Shown in pieces: positions 44,779-53,226 of a DNA stretch of 64,000 nt. Both the position numbers and the translations under genes were made by a program. This stretch comes from M3007 sp964646615. Lineage in GTDB: Bacteria > Bacteroidota > Bacteroidia > Chitinophagales > Saprospiraceae. The notes beneath the pieces are model-generated. The model was not told the origin of the DNA. It saw only the letters and a program-made list of their open reading frames with translations, and ran no database searches. The stretch is taken from positions 1 through 64,000 of the forward strand of contig CAZYEV010000008.1 of NCBI GenBank assembly GCA_964646615.1. Direction: 5' to 3'. The stretch's first letter is position 1. Every line of letters begins with the position of its first letter.

Positions 44779-46371
44779 ATGGCAGCAACGATGCTGACGC
44801 GCTTAGCCGGCGCTATAGAACGCTGGTTTTTATTACCTGCCCTGCTGGTGGGGGCGGCGGGTTGGGTGGCCTACGTGCAGCATGACCCGTTTTTCTGGGA
44901 TACGGTGCAGTTGGGCAGCAAGCATGCGCATTTTTTTTATGAAAATGGGCTGCGCTGGGCGGCGCTGCCGGAGGAAATAGACAGTGGACATCCACCCGCA
45001 TTTGGCTACTATCTGGCGTGGGCATGGCGTCTGTTCGGCAAGACGCTTGTCGTCAGTCATTGGGCGATGTTTCCGTTTGTGGCGGGCGCAGTGGTGCTAT
45101 TGTTTCGCCTGGGTACCCGTTTGGGTAGTTCGCGCTGGTACGGCGCCGGGCTGGTACTGCTGGCAGCTGCCGACCCGGTGCTGGCCGCACAGAGTGGGCT
45201 GGTCGGGCCGGATATTGCGCTGGCTTTCTTCTTCCTGTTGGCCGTGTGGGCACTGTGGGAGGGCCGGCCCGGGTGGGTAGCCGTGGGCGTGCTGGGGCTG
45301 TGCGCCATCAGCCTGCGCGGCATGATGACGGCGGCGGCGCTGCTCCTGTGGCAGTTGTGCCTCTTGTGGCTGCCAAACCTGTTCGACAGCCGGAATGAGG
45401 GCAAAGAGAAAGATGCTCACCCTCAGACTGGTGCAGAAGCTGAGGTTGTTTTAGGTGGGTTTTCTCGCCGTTTTGGGCGTTTTTGGCGGGTGTTGCTCGG
45501 CTTTAGGCCAAACAAGTTTGGCGGTTACGGGGCCAAACAAGTTTGGCGGTTACGGGGGGTATTGGGCTTTTTGCCTGGTTTTGCGTTTGCAGCCTGGTTT
45601 CTGTGGTGGCACCAGCAGGCGACGGGCTGGACGGGCTTTCACGCCAGTTCGCCTTGGGCGTCGGCCTTTGAGCCAGTGCACGGTGTGGCGGGTGTACTGC
45701 GCAACGTCGCCATTCTGGGCTGGCGCTGGGCCGACTTTGGGCGTCTTTTTGAATGGATAGGGCTGGTCACAGTGTGGCTGGCTTTGCCCGGACAGGAGCG
45801 TTGGACGGTGCTAAGGCCCTGGCTTTTGTTGCTCCTTTGCCTGCTGCTGTTCCTGTTGCCTTCGGCTATTCTTTACCAAAACCTTTCGGCACATCGGTAC
45901 TTTCTGCCGGGCTTTGTGGCGCTACACCTGCTGCTGTGGCAAGGGTTATGTGCTGTGCCCTGGTCGAATGCCCGTCGTTGCATTTTTGCTGCCTTCGTGG
46001 CGCTGGGGCTAGCTTCTGGCCATTGTTGGATTTACCCTCACGGCATTGCTATGGGCTGGGACGCCACGCTGGCGCATCGGCCTTACCACGCGCTGCGGGC
46101 AGAGGCCGTGCATTTTTTGGAAAAAAAAGGCATCCCGCTGGAGCGTGTCGGCACGGCTTTTCCCAACCGCAATACCGGAGAGCACCTCCTGCTCAATGGC
46201 GACCGGCGCCCCTGGGCGGCATTCGACCCGCAGACAAATGAGTACGCGCTGATTTCCAATGTCTTCAACGATGTGTCGCCCGAAGACCGCGCGTACCTCC
46301 GCCAGCACCGACGCCTGTGGTGGCGCGGCGAGCGAAACGGTGTTTGGCTGGAACTGTATGGGCCTGATTAA
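44779..46371 (+). CDS. membrane glycosyltransferase (ArnT/PMT-like family) interrupted by a repeat array
   Basis: 530 residues from ATG 44779. About 10-11 membrane helices; the first periplasmic loop HDPFFWDTVQLGSKHAHFFYENGLRW and LPEEIDSGHPPAFGYYLAWAWRLFG holds the acidic and His residues typical of GT-C polyprenyl-phosphate sugar transferases (D/E near the first loop, GHPP). Around residues 210-265 a hydrophilic cytoplasmic loop contains RPNKFGGYGAKQVWRLRG, which is translated from two tandem copies of the 25-bp palindromic repeat (45507-45556). The frame stays open through it. The function is uncertain; sugar transfer onto protein or lipid A is inferred. A frame upstream to 44644 runs through repeat C and is rejected. 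Confidence 0.75.
   Translation: MAATMLTRLAGAIERWFLLPALLVGAAGWVAYVQHDPFFWDTVQLGSKHAHFFYENGLRWAALPEEIDSGHPPAFGYYLAWAWRLFGKTLVVSHWAMFPFVAGAVVLLFRLGTRLGSSRWYGAGLVLLAAADPVLAAQSGLVGPDIALAFFFLLAVWALWEGRPGWVAVGVLGLCAISLRGMMTAAALLLWQLCLLWLPNLFDSRNEGKEKDAHPQTGAEAEVVLGGFSRRFGRFWRVLLGFRPNKFGGYGAKQVWRLRGVLGFLPGFAFAAWFLWWHQQATGWTGFHASSPWASAFEPVHGVAGVLRNVAILGWRWADFGRLFEWIGLVTVWLALPGQERWTVLRPWLLLLLCLLLFLLPSAILYQNLSAHRYFLPGFVALHLLLWQGLCAVPWSNARRCIFAAFVALGLASGHCWIYPHGIAMGWDATLAHRPYHALRAEAVHFLEKKGIPLERVGTAFPNRNTGEHLLLNGDRRPWAAFDPQTNEYALISNVFNDVSPEDRAYLRQHRRLWWRGERNGVWLELYGPD
45507..45556 (+). repeat. 25-bp palindromic repeat, locus 4 (two copies, inside a gene)
   Basis: Two perfect consensus copies start at 45507 and 45532. 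They lie in the coding sequence of the membrane glycosyltransferase at 44779-46371, in sense orientation, and are translated as PNKFGGYGAKQVWRL. Their sequence is identical to that of the other consensus copies, so this is a recent or well-conserved insertion. Confidence 0.97.
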
Positions 46372-46417
46372 AGCCTATCAACAGAAAATACGCTCCGTGC
46401 TTTGGCGCTACAATGAG

Positions 46418-46437
46418 ACCGTGACTTTTGTCACGGT
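46418..46437 (+). promoter_or_regulatory. palindrome ACCGTGAC-N4-GTCACGGT, FNR-like operator or terminator
   Basis: A perfect 8+8 bp palindrome with a TTTT centre. The GTGAC-N4-GTCAC core has the geometry of CRP/FNR-family sites (TTGAC-N4-GTCAA). It is centred about 58 bp upstream of the transcription start predicted from the -7 element at 46472. It is also followed by TTTG and could be the terminator of the upstream gene. Confidence 0.45.
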
Positions 46438-46471
46438 TTTGTCAAAAAGGGGAGAGCGACCTTTAACGCGC

Positions 46472-46479
46472 TATTTTTG
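46472..46479 (+). promoter_or_regulatory. -7 promoter element (TATTTTTG) of the redox operon
   Basis: Perfect TAnnTTTG, 54 bp before ATG 46533. No -33 TTTG at the usual distance, which would suit activator dependence. Confidence 0.45.
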
Positions 46480-46532
46480 TAAAATAAAATTAACCGCAGC
46501 GCTTCTATTCGGGAAAAACAAGGCGAACCGTC

Positions 46533-48146
46533 ATGAAATACGGCTTTATCATTGACAACCGCAAGTGCATCGGATGCCACGCCTGCACTACCGCCTGCAA
46601 AAGCGAGCACGATGTGCCGCTGGGGGTGTTTCGCACGTGGGTCAAGCAAGTAGAAAAAGGAAAGTTTCCCCACACGCGGCGAGTGTTTTCGGTGCTGCGC
46701 TGCAACCATTGCACCGATGCGCCTTGCGTGGAAATCTGCCCGGTGGAGGCGCTCTACACGCGGCCCGACGGCATTGTGGACTTTGACAAACAGCGCTGTA
46801 TCGGGTGCAAGTCCTGCATGCAGGCCTGCCCCTACGACGCGCTGTACATTGACCCCGACACGCGCACGGCGGCCAAATGCAACTACTGCGCGCACCGGAC
46901 GGACATTGGCCTGGAGCCCGCCTGCGTGGTCGTCTGCCCAGAGCACGCCATTATTTCGGGCGATATGGACGACCCGGAGTCGGAAATCAGCATCACGCTG
47001 GCCCGCCATCAGACGACCGTGCGCAAGCCCGAAAAGAGCACAAAGCCCAACCTCTTCTACATTGACGGCGATGAGTTTTCCCTTTCGCCTATGGCCGCCG
47101 AAGTGCCCGAAGGCAGCCTCTGGAGTGCTCAAGCGCGCGGTGTGGGCCACTACGCCAAATACACCGAGCGATTGGCCTGGTCAGGCGAAGACGTAGTGCA
47201 GGAACTTTTGGAGAAAAGCACCTCCGTGGAGGTGCCTGCTAACGGCGAACTGGCACCAGCGCGCAACATTGAAGTGCTCACCGGCCAGCAAGGCAAGCGC
47301 GTCTATGGCATTCCCGACAAGGGCATCATGTGGGGCTGGGAAGTGCCCGCCTACGTTACGACGAAGGCCGTGGCTTCGGGCGCCTACCTGCTGGGCATGG
47401 CGCTGTTCCTGAGCCAGCCGGAGCGCAACTGGCCGCTGATGCTGTGGTCGCTGGGCATTGGCTTAGTTTTCCTGATACTCACCACGGCCCTATTGGTCAA
47501 GGACTTAGACCAACCGCAGCGCTTTCTGTACGTCATTTTGCGTCCGCAATGGCGCTCCTGGCTGGTGCGCGGTGGCTATGCGCTTTCGCTCTTTGGCGGT
47601 TTGCTGACGCTGCAATTAGCTGCTGCCTGGCTGGGCTGGCAAGGGTTGGCCGAAGGCCTGATAGCCCCGGGTGTGCTTCTGGCGATTATCGTGGCCATTT
47701 ACACCGCCTTCCTCTTCGCTCAGGCGCGCGGTCGCGATTTCTGGCAAAGCCCGATGCTGCCTGTGCACATGCTGGTGCACAGCGCCGTGGGGGGCTCGGC
47801 AGCGCTGGCCATTCTGGAGAGCCTGGGGGCGTTAAGCCTGGGCGGCGCACCGGTGCGGGTGCTGGCCTTGGGGCTGCTGGCCAATATCCTGGTCGTGGGC
47901 ATCGAACTCGTGATGCCGCACCCGACAACCGACGCCAAAGCCGTGGTAAAGATGATTTTGCACGGGCGCTACCGCAAGGCTTTCTGGGCCGCCATAGGAC
48001 TGGGCAACATTCTGCCGTGGGTGGGCCTGTTCTGGCACGGCACAGAGCCAGCAGTGGCTATCGTGGCTTCGGTGCTGGCGCTCTGGGGCATGTATCAGCT
48101 GGAGAAAATTTGGGTGGAAGCGCCGCAGCGCATTCCGCTGGCGTGA
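46533..48146 (+). CDS. fused ferredoxin (SoeB/PsrB-like) and NrfD/DmsC-like membrane anchor
   Basis: 537 residues in two parts. Residues 1-190 hold four [4Fe-4S] cluster motifs: CIGCHACTTAC (from Cys12), CNHCTDAPCVEICP, CIGCKSCMQACP and CNYC...ACVVVCP, as in the electron-transfer subunits of molybdopterin enzymes. After a linker, residues about 265-537 have eight helices (VTTKAVASGAYLLGMALFL and following) like NrfD/DmsC quinone-binding anchors. Usually these are two genes. The fused protein would take electrons from the molybdoenzyme encoded next (48259) and exchange them with the quinone pool. The stop is followed by three palindromic repeats. Confidence 0.88.
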   Translation: MKYGFIIDNRKCIGCHACTTACKSEHDVPLGVFRTWVKQVEKGKFPHTRRVFSVLRCNHCTDAPCVEICPVEALYTRPDGIVDFDKQRCIGCKSCMQACPYDALYIDPDTRTAAKCNYCAHRTDIGLEPACVVVCPEHAIISGDMDDPESEISITLARHQTTVRKPEKSTKPNLFYIDGDEFSLSPMAAEVPEGSLWSAQARGVGHYAKYTERLAWSGEDVVQELLEKSTSVEVPANGELAPARNIEVLTGQQGKRVYGIPDKGIMWGWEVPAYVTTKAVASGAYLLGMALFLSQPERNWPLMLWSLGIGLVFLILTTALLVKDLDQPQRFLYVILRPQWRSWLVRGGYALSLFGGLLTLQLAAAWLGWQGLAEGLIAPGVLLAIIVAIYTAFLFAQARGRDFWQSPMLPVHMLVHSAVGGSAALAILESLGALSLGGAPVRVLALGLLANILVVGIELVMPHPTTDAKAVVKMILHGRYRKAFWAAIGLGNILPWVGLFWHGTEPAVAIVASVLALWGMYQLEKIWVEAPQRIPLA

Positions 48147-48169
48147 GGTTCTTTGAGCATTGCATTTTG

Positions 48170-48244
48170 GCCAAACAAGTTTGGCCGTTACAGCGCCAAA
48201 CAAGTTTGGCGATTACGGGGCCAGACAAGTTTGGCGGTTACATA
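48170..48244 (+). repeat. 25-bp palindromic repeat, locus 5 (three tandem copies)
   Basis: Copies start at 48170, 48195 and 48220, exact 25-bp period, with small variants (TTTGGCCGTTAC, TTTGGCGATTAC, GCCAGACAAG). They lie in the 112-bp gap between the fused ferredoxin/anchor gene and the molybdoenzyme gene, in sense orientation, ending 14 bp before ATG 48259. Could alter coupling or message stability between the two subunits. Confidence 0.97.
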
Positions 48245-48258
48245 AAAAACACATTGTT

Positions 48259-51123
48259 ATGCCTGGTATAGTTGAAAAAATAGCCGAGTCCATCGGGCTT
48301 ATTCCCAAACTGCGTCGGGGCGACGACGGATTGCCGCGTCTGCAGCCTGGCAGTGCACTGACCAACTATCCGCCGCCGGAGCGCTGGCACGACTGGACGG
48401 AATACGAGGCCAAGGCGTGGCCGCGGCGCGAAAAGCGCACGTACGACATCGTGCCCACGACGTGCTTCAACTGCGAGTCGGCCTGTGGCCTGCTGGCTTA
48501 CGTGGACAAGGAGACGGGGCAGGTGCGCAAGTTCGAGGGCAACCCTTACCACCCAGGCTCGCGCGGGCGCAATTGCGCCAAAGGGCCAGCCACCATCAAC
48601 CAGATAACCGACCCCGACCGCATCCTGTATCCGCTGCGGCGCGTAGGCAAGCGCGGCGAAGGCAAGTGGGAGCGCGTATCGTGGGATGAGGTGCTCGACG
48701 ACCTCGCTGGCCGCATCCGCAAGGCCCTGCAGGAACGCCGCCATAACGAGGTGGTCTATCACGTAGGCCGTCCCGGCCACGAAGGCTATATGGACCGCGT
48801 GCTGCAAGGCTGGGGCGTGGACGGGCACAACTCCCACACCAACATTTGCTCTTCGGGTGCGCGCTTCGGATACGCCATCTGGCACGGCCACGACCGGCCC
48901 TCGCCCGACCACGCCAACGCCCGCGTCATCTTGCTCATTTCGGCGCATCTGGAGTCGGGGCACTACTTCAACCCGCACGCCCAGCGCATTATCGAAGGCA
49001 AAATGAAGGGTGCCAAACTCGTTGTCATGGACCCGCGCCTGTCCAATACCGCCAGCCTGGCCGACTACTGGATGCCCACCTACCCGGGCTCCGAAGCCGC
49101 CGTGCTGCTGGCCATGGCCAAAATCATCTTAGACGAAGGCCTCTACAATCGCGATTATTTAGAGAACTGGGTCAACTGGCAACAGTGGCTGGAAACTGCC
49201 TATCCAGGTGAACCCGTTGTTTTTGAGACATTTATTCAAAAAATGCAGGAGGTCTATGCCGAATACACGCCGGAATTTGCCGAAAAGGAAAGCGGCGTAA
49301 AGGCCTCCGTCATCCGCGAGGTGGCCATTGAAATTGGCAAGGCCGGCACCCGCTTCGCCACGCACAACTGGCGCTCGGCCGGCTCGGGCAACCTCGGCGG
49401 CTGGGCCGTGGCGCGCTGCCTGCACTTCCTCAACGTGCTCACTGGCTCCGTAGGCACCGAGGGCGGCACCAGCCCCAACGACTGGAACAAGTTCAAACCC
49501 AAGTTCTTCGACCACCCTCCAGCGCAAAAATTCTGGAACGAACTCCACTTCCCGAAGGAATACCCGTTGGCCTTTTTCGAGATGTCGTTCTTGCTGCCGC
49601 ATTTCCTCAAGGAAAAACGCGGCCGCTTAGACACCTACTTCACGCGCGTGTTCAACCCCGTGTGGACGTACCCCGACGGCTTCATGTGGATAGAAGCCCT
49701 CAAAGACGAGGAGGCCATAGGATGCCACATCGCGCTGACGCCCACGTGGAGCGAGACGGCTTACTTTGCTGACTATGTGCTGCCTATGGGGCACGCCTCT
49801 GAGCGCCACGACCTGAACACCTACGAAACCCACGCTGGTGTTTGGATAGCCTTCCGCCAGCCTGTGCTGCGCGAAGTGGCCCGCCGCAACGGCCTCAACC
49901 CGCGCTTCACTTACGAGGTGAACCCGGGCGAAGTGTGGGAAGAAGACGAGTTCTGGATTCAACTCTCCTGGCGCATTGACCCCGACGGCTCGCTGGGCGT
50001 GCGCAAACACTTCGAGTCGCCCTACCGACCGGGCGAGTGCGTAACAGTAGACGAATACTACCAGTACATTTTTGACCACACCCCTGGCCTGCCTGAAACG
50101 GCAGCCAAAGAGGGCCTGACACCGTTGGAATACATGCGCAAGTACGGCGCCTTCCTGGTGGAAAAGTCGGCCTACCTGAAAAACGAGGAAACGCTCAGCG
50201 AAGCGCAGCTGGTTGGTTCGGTTACCGACCCGAAAACGGGCGTTATCACCAAAAACGGCAAAGCCATTGGCGTCATGGTGAAGGGTAAGGCGTGCGTGGG
50301 CTTCCCCACGCCGTCGCGCAAACAGGAGTTTTTCAGCCAGACGATGATAGACTGGAAATGGCCTGAATATGCGCTACCCACCTACATCAAGAGCCACATC
50401 CACCCGGATAATATTGACTATGCGAAGGGCGAGTTTCCGCTGCTGCCCACGTTCCGCCTGCCGGTGCTCATCCACTCGCGCTCGGGCAATGCCAAATGGC
50501 TGTACGAGATTGCCAACCGCAACCCCATCTGGATGCATCCCTCCGATGCCGAACGTTTGGGCGTCAGGACCGGCTCACTGGTGCGCGTGTACACCGACAT
50601 CGGCTACTTCGTGGACAAGGTCTGGGTGACGGAGGGCGTCAAGCCGGGCGTACTCGTCTGCTCGCACCACCTTGGCCGCTGGCGCCGCCCACAGGATGCT
50701 CCGGGCAACCGCTGGGCCACCGCCACCGTGCAAATTGATGAAGACGGCAAAGGCGGTTACCGCATGCGCCAGTTGCGGGGCATCGTGCCCTTCCGCAGCA
50801 ACGACAAAGACAGCGCCCGCATCTACTGGAGCGATGGCGGCGTGCACCAGAACATCACCTTCCCCGTGCATCCAGACCCGATTTCCGGCATGCACTGCTG
50901 GCACCAGAAGGTGCGCGTCGAAAAAGCGCATGAGGGCGACCAATACGGCGACATCTTTGTGGATACCAACAAGAGCATGGAAGTGTATCGCCAATGGCTG
51001 GCCATGACCCGCCCTGCCCCCGGGCCCAACAACCTGCGCCGCCCGCTGTGGATGAAGCGCGCGCTACGACCCGTGGACGAGGCGTTCTACTTCCCTGCTG
51101 ATGCTACGACGGCTCCCGCCTGA
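48259..51123 (+). CDS. molybdopterin-dependent oxidoreductase, SoeA/PsrA-like (CISM family)
   Basis: 954 residues from ATG 48259. N-terminal [4Fe-4S] motif in TTCFNCESACG and RNCAKGP (Cys69, Cys72, Cys76, Cys106). Then the Mo-bisMGD-binding domains: RVSWDEVLDDLAGRIRK, GVDGHNSHTNICSSGARFGYAIW where Cys197 is the likely Mo ligand, VILLISAHLESGHYF, LVVMDPRLSNTAS, and the C-terminal molydopterin-binding segment (RNPIWMHPSDAERLGVRTGSLVRV). There is no twin-arginine signal, so it should face the cytoplasm, as SoeA of the sulfite:quinone oxidoreductase does. With the fused BC protein and a SulP transporter next door, sulfite oxidation is the best guess; polysulfide or thiosulfate reduction are alternatives. 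Confidence 0.88.
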   Translation: MPGIVEKIAESIGLIPKLRRGDDGLPRLQPGSALTNYPPPERWHDWTEYEAKAWPRREKRTYDIVPTTCFNCESACGLLAYVDKETGQVRKFEGNPYHPGSRGRNCAKGPATINQITDPDRILYPLRRVGKRGEGKWERVSWDEVLDDLAGRIRKALQERRHNEVVYHVGRPGHEGYMDRVLQGWGVDGHNSHTNICSSGARFGYAIWHGHDRPSPDHANARVILLISAHLESGHYFNPHAQRIIEGKMKGAKLVVMDPRLSNTASLADYWMPTYPGSEAAVLLAMAKIILDEGLYNRDYLENWVNWQQWLETAYPGEPVVFETFIQKMQEVYAEYTPEFAEKESGVKASVIREVAIEIGKAGTRFATHNWRSAGSGNLGGWAVARCLHFLNVLTGSVGTEGGTSPNDWNKFKPKFFDHPPAQKFWNELHFPKEYPLAFFEMSFLLPHFLKEKRGRLDTYFTRVFNPVWTYPDGFMWIEALKDEEAIGCHIALTPTWSETAYFADYVLPMGHASERHDLNTYETHAGVWIAFRQPVLREVARRNGLNPRFTYEVNPGEVWEEDEFWIQLSWRIDPDGSLGVRKHFESPYRPGECVTVDEYYQYIFDHTPGLPETAAKEGLTPLEYMRKYGAFLVEKSAYLKNEETLSEAQLVGSVTDPKTGVITKNGKAIGVMVKGKACVGFPTPSRKQEFFSQTMIDWKWPEYALPTYIKSHIHPDNIDYAKGEFPLLPTFRLPVLIHSRSGNAKWLYEIANRNPIWMHPSDAERLGVRTGSLVRVYTDIGYFVDKVWVTEGVKPGVLVCSHHLGRWRRPQDAPGNRWATATVQIDEDGKGGYRMRQLRGIVPFRSNDKDSARIYWSDGGVHQNITFPVHPDPISGMHCWHQKVRVEKAHEGDQYGDIFVDTNKSMEVYRQWLAMTRPAPGPNNLRRPLWMKRALRPVDEAFYFPADATTAPA

Positions 51124-51199
51124 ATACTGGGGCCAGCCACCCGTTGCAGAGCCCACATACGATTTGCTTTATTTAGAGAAACCGTTTACGATTTGACCC

Positions 51200-53089
51200 A
51201 TGCGTGCGAAGGAGTTTTTGCGAGAGCAGTTGCATAATATCGTTGAGGAGGTAAAAGCCACACTGCCCGACGACATTAGCTTCGACTTTCGCAAGCACGT
51301 TTTGCCGCTGTTCTTCCCTTTCTTAGCCTGGAAAGACGAACTGCGCGACCGCGAAACGCTCAAAGCCGATTTGATGGCCGGCTTAGTAGGTGCCATTATC
51401 GTATTGCCGCAAGGCATTGCCTTCGCCATGATCGCCGGCCTGCCGCCCGTTTACGGTCTTTACACAGCCATCGTAACACCCATTGTGGCGGCGCTTTTTG
51501 GCTCGTCGCGTCATCTGGTGTCGGGGCCAACGACAGCCATTTCATTGGTCGTTTTTGCCTCCGTCAGCCAGTTTGCAGAGCCTGGCTCACCAGAATACAT
51601 CTCCAAGGTGTTGCTGCTGACGTTTTTGGCTGGTGCCATTCAGGTGTCTTTTGCGCTGGCGCGTTTGGGGCGCTACATCAGTTTCGTGTCGCATACCGTG
51701 GTCATGGGCTTTACGGCGGGGGCTGCCATGCTGATTGTAACCAATCAGTTGAAAGGCGTGCTGGGAACGCCCATTGACAATAGCGCGGGCTTTTTGGGCA
51801 TTTGGAAGCAAGCCTTCCGGTATATGGACCAGATCAACTGGCCCATCTTCGCAGTGGCCGTTTACACGCTTTTTGCGGCCGTTTACGTGCGCAAACATTT
51901 TCCGCGCCTGCCGCATCTGCTGGTAGCCCTGGCTTTTGGCACAGCACTCGCGTGGGGAATTGGTGGGCCCCAAGCCGGCATTCCGTTCGTGTCGGAAATT
52001 CCGCGTGCGCTGCCGGCCTTTACGCCGCCCAACCTGGCCGATGGCACCTATCGGGGCCTTTTGAGCAGCGCATTTGCCATTGCGCTATTGGGCCTGATTG
52101 AGGCCGTCGCTATCAGCAAAGCCATCGCCCTCAAATCGGGGCAACACATTGTAGCCAACCAGGAGTTTTTCGGGCAAGGCCTGTCCAACATTGTGGGCAG
52201 CTTCTTTTCCTGTTATGCCGGCTCCGGCTCGTTCACTCGCTCCGGTGTCAACTACGAAGCGGGCGCGCGAACGCCTATGTCGGCCATTTTTGCTGCACTC
52301 TTTGTACTGGTGGTTATTCTATTGCTGGGGCCTTTTGCCCGCTACCTGCCCTCGCCCGCGTTGGCTGGCCTCATCCTGCTCATTGGTTGGGGGCTGATTG
52401 ATTTCAAGCACATCCGCGAAGTGCGCAAAGCGAGCAAACAGGACAATCTCATCCTGGGCGCCACTTTCATTGCTACCCTCTTCTCTGAACTCGAATTTGC
52501 CGTCTATATCGGCGTGTTGCTGTCGCTGTATTTCTTCCTGAAAAAAACCTCGCAGCCCAACATTGCCGTTATGGCACCTGACCCCGGACACCATCGCCAC
52601 CAGATCGTCAATGTCTGCCGAAAAGATGTGCCTCAATGCCCACAGCTGAAAATTATCCGCATTGACGGACACCTCTACTTCGGCGCCATTGACCACGTCT
52701 CCTCCGTCTTGCGCGAAATGCGCAAAGGGCCGGAAAAATACCTGCTCATCCTGGCCAATGGCATCAACTACGTAGACCTGGACGGCGCCGAATGGCTCGC
52801 CCGCGAAGCCGCCTTCTGGAAGAAGAAAGGTGGAGGCCTCTATATCGTCCGCCTTAAAATCATCGCCCAAGACGTCATGGAAAGCGGCGGCTTCATGGAC
52901 ATGATCGGACGCGACCACTTCTTCACTTCCAAAACCGACGCCATCCAGACCATCTATCAAAAACTCGATCTGGAAGCCTGCAAAAAATGCCCTTACCGCG
53001 TCTTCTTGGAATGCGCCAACGACCCGCGTCTGCCGGCACTCCAGACGGAGAAGAAGACAAAAGAGGCAGAGGTGTATGAGCCTTGTTGA
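51200..53089 (+). CDS. SulP-family anion (sulfate) permease with STAS domain
   Basis: 629 residues. A cytoplasmic N-terminus, then the SulP core: LKADLMAGLVGAIIVLPQGIAFAMIAGLPPVYGLYTAIVTPIVAALFGSSRHLVSGPTTAISLV (conserved block from about residue 55), eleven or so further helices, and a C-terminal STAS domain (about 470-580, LKIIRIDGHLYFGAIDHVSSVLREM, DLDGAEWLAREAAF). A final Cys-containing tail (CKKCPYRVFLECANDPRLPAL) is unusual. SulP proteins exchange sulfate, bicarbonate or dicarboxylates. It lies 76 bp after the molybdoenzyme gene; handling of sulfate or sulfite is inferred from this position. Confidence 0.93.
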   Translation: MRAKEFLREQLHNIVEEVKATLPDDISFDFRKHVLPLFFPFLAWKDELRDRETLKADLMAGLVGAIIVLPQGIAFAMIAGLPPVYGLYTAIVTPIVAALFGSSRHLVSGPTTAISLVVFASVSQFAEPGSPEYISKVLLLTFLAGAIQVSFALARLGRYISFVSHTVVMGFTAGAAMLIVTNQLKGVLGTPIDNSAGFLGIWKQAFRYMDQINWPIFAVAVYTLFAAVYVRKHFPRLPHLLVALAFGTALAWGIGGPQAGIPFVSEIPRALPAFTPPNLADGTYRGLLSSAFAIALLGLIEAVAISKAIALKSGQHIVANQEFFGQGLSNIVGSFFSCYAGSGSFTRSGVNYEAGARTPMSAIFAALFVLVVILLLGPFARYLPSPALAGLILLIGWGLIDFKHIREVRKASKQDNLILGATFIATLFSELEFAVYIGVLLSLYFFLKKTSQPNIAVMAPDPGHHRHQIVNVCRKDVPQCPQLKIIRIDGHLYFGAIDHVSSVLREMRKGPEKYLLILANGINYVDLDGAEWLAREAAFWKKKGGGLYIVRLKIIAQDVMESGGFMDMIGRDHFFTSKTDAIQTIYQKLDLEACKKCPYRVFLECANDPRLPALQTEKKTKEAEVYEPC

Positions 53090-53213
53090 GGGGCGGGCAG
53101 GGTGATATCCTGCTACAATGCTACAGCCTCTTAGGGTTTTGCCTTGAGGCAATACCCGCGGCCTGAGTATTCCAGGGCGCAACGCAAGCAGCGTGGGCGC
53201 AGTAGAAAATAGC

Positions 53214-53221
53214 TACCTTTA
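53214..53221 (+). promoter_or_regulatory. -7 promoter element (TACCTTTA) just before the AAA-ATPase-like gene
   Basis: Near-consensus element ending 5 bp before ATG 53227; the transcript would be nearly leaderless. Confidence 0.45.
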
Positions 53222-53226
53222 CCCCG

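Noticed and set aside
46418..46437. Riboswitch or rho-independent terminator as the only reading of this palindrome
   Set aside because: It is followed by just TTTTG, and is set upstream of a -7 element, so an operator is at least as likely; no riboswitch core is present.
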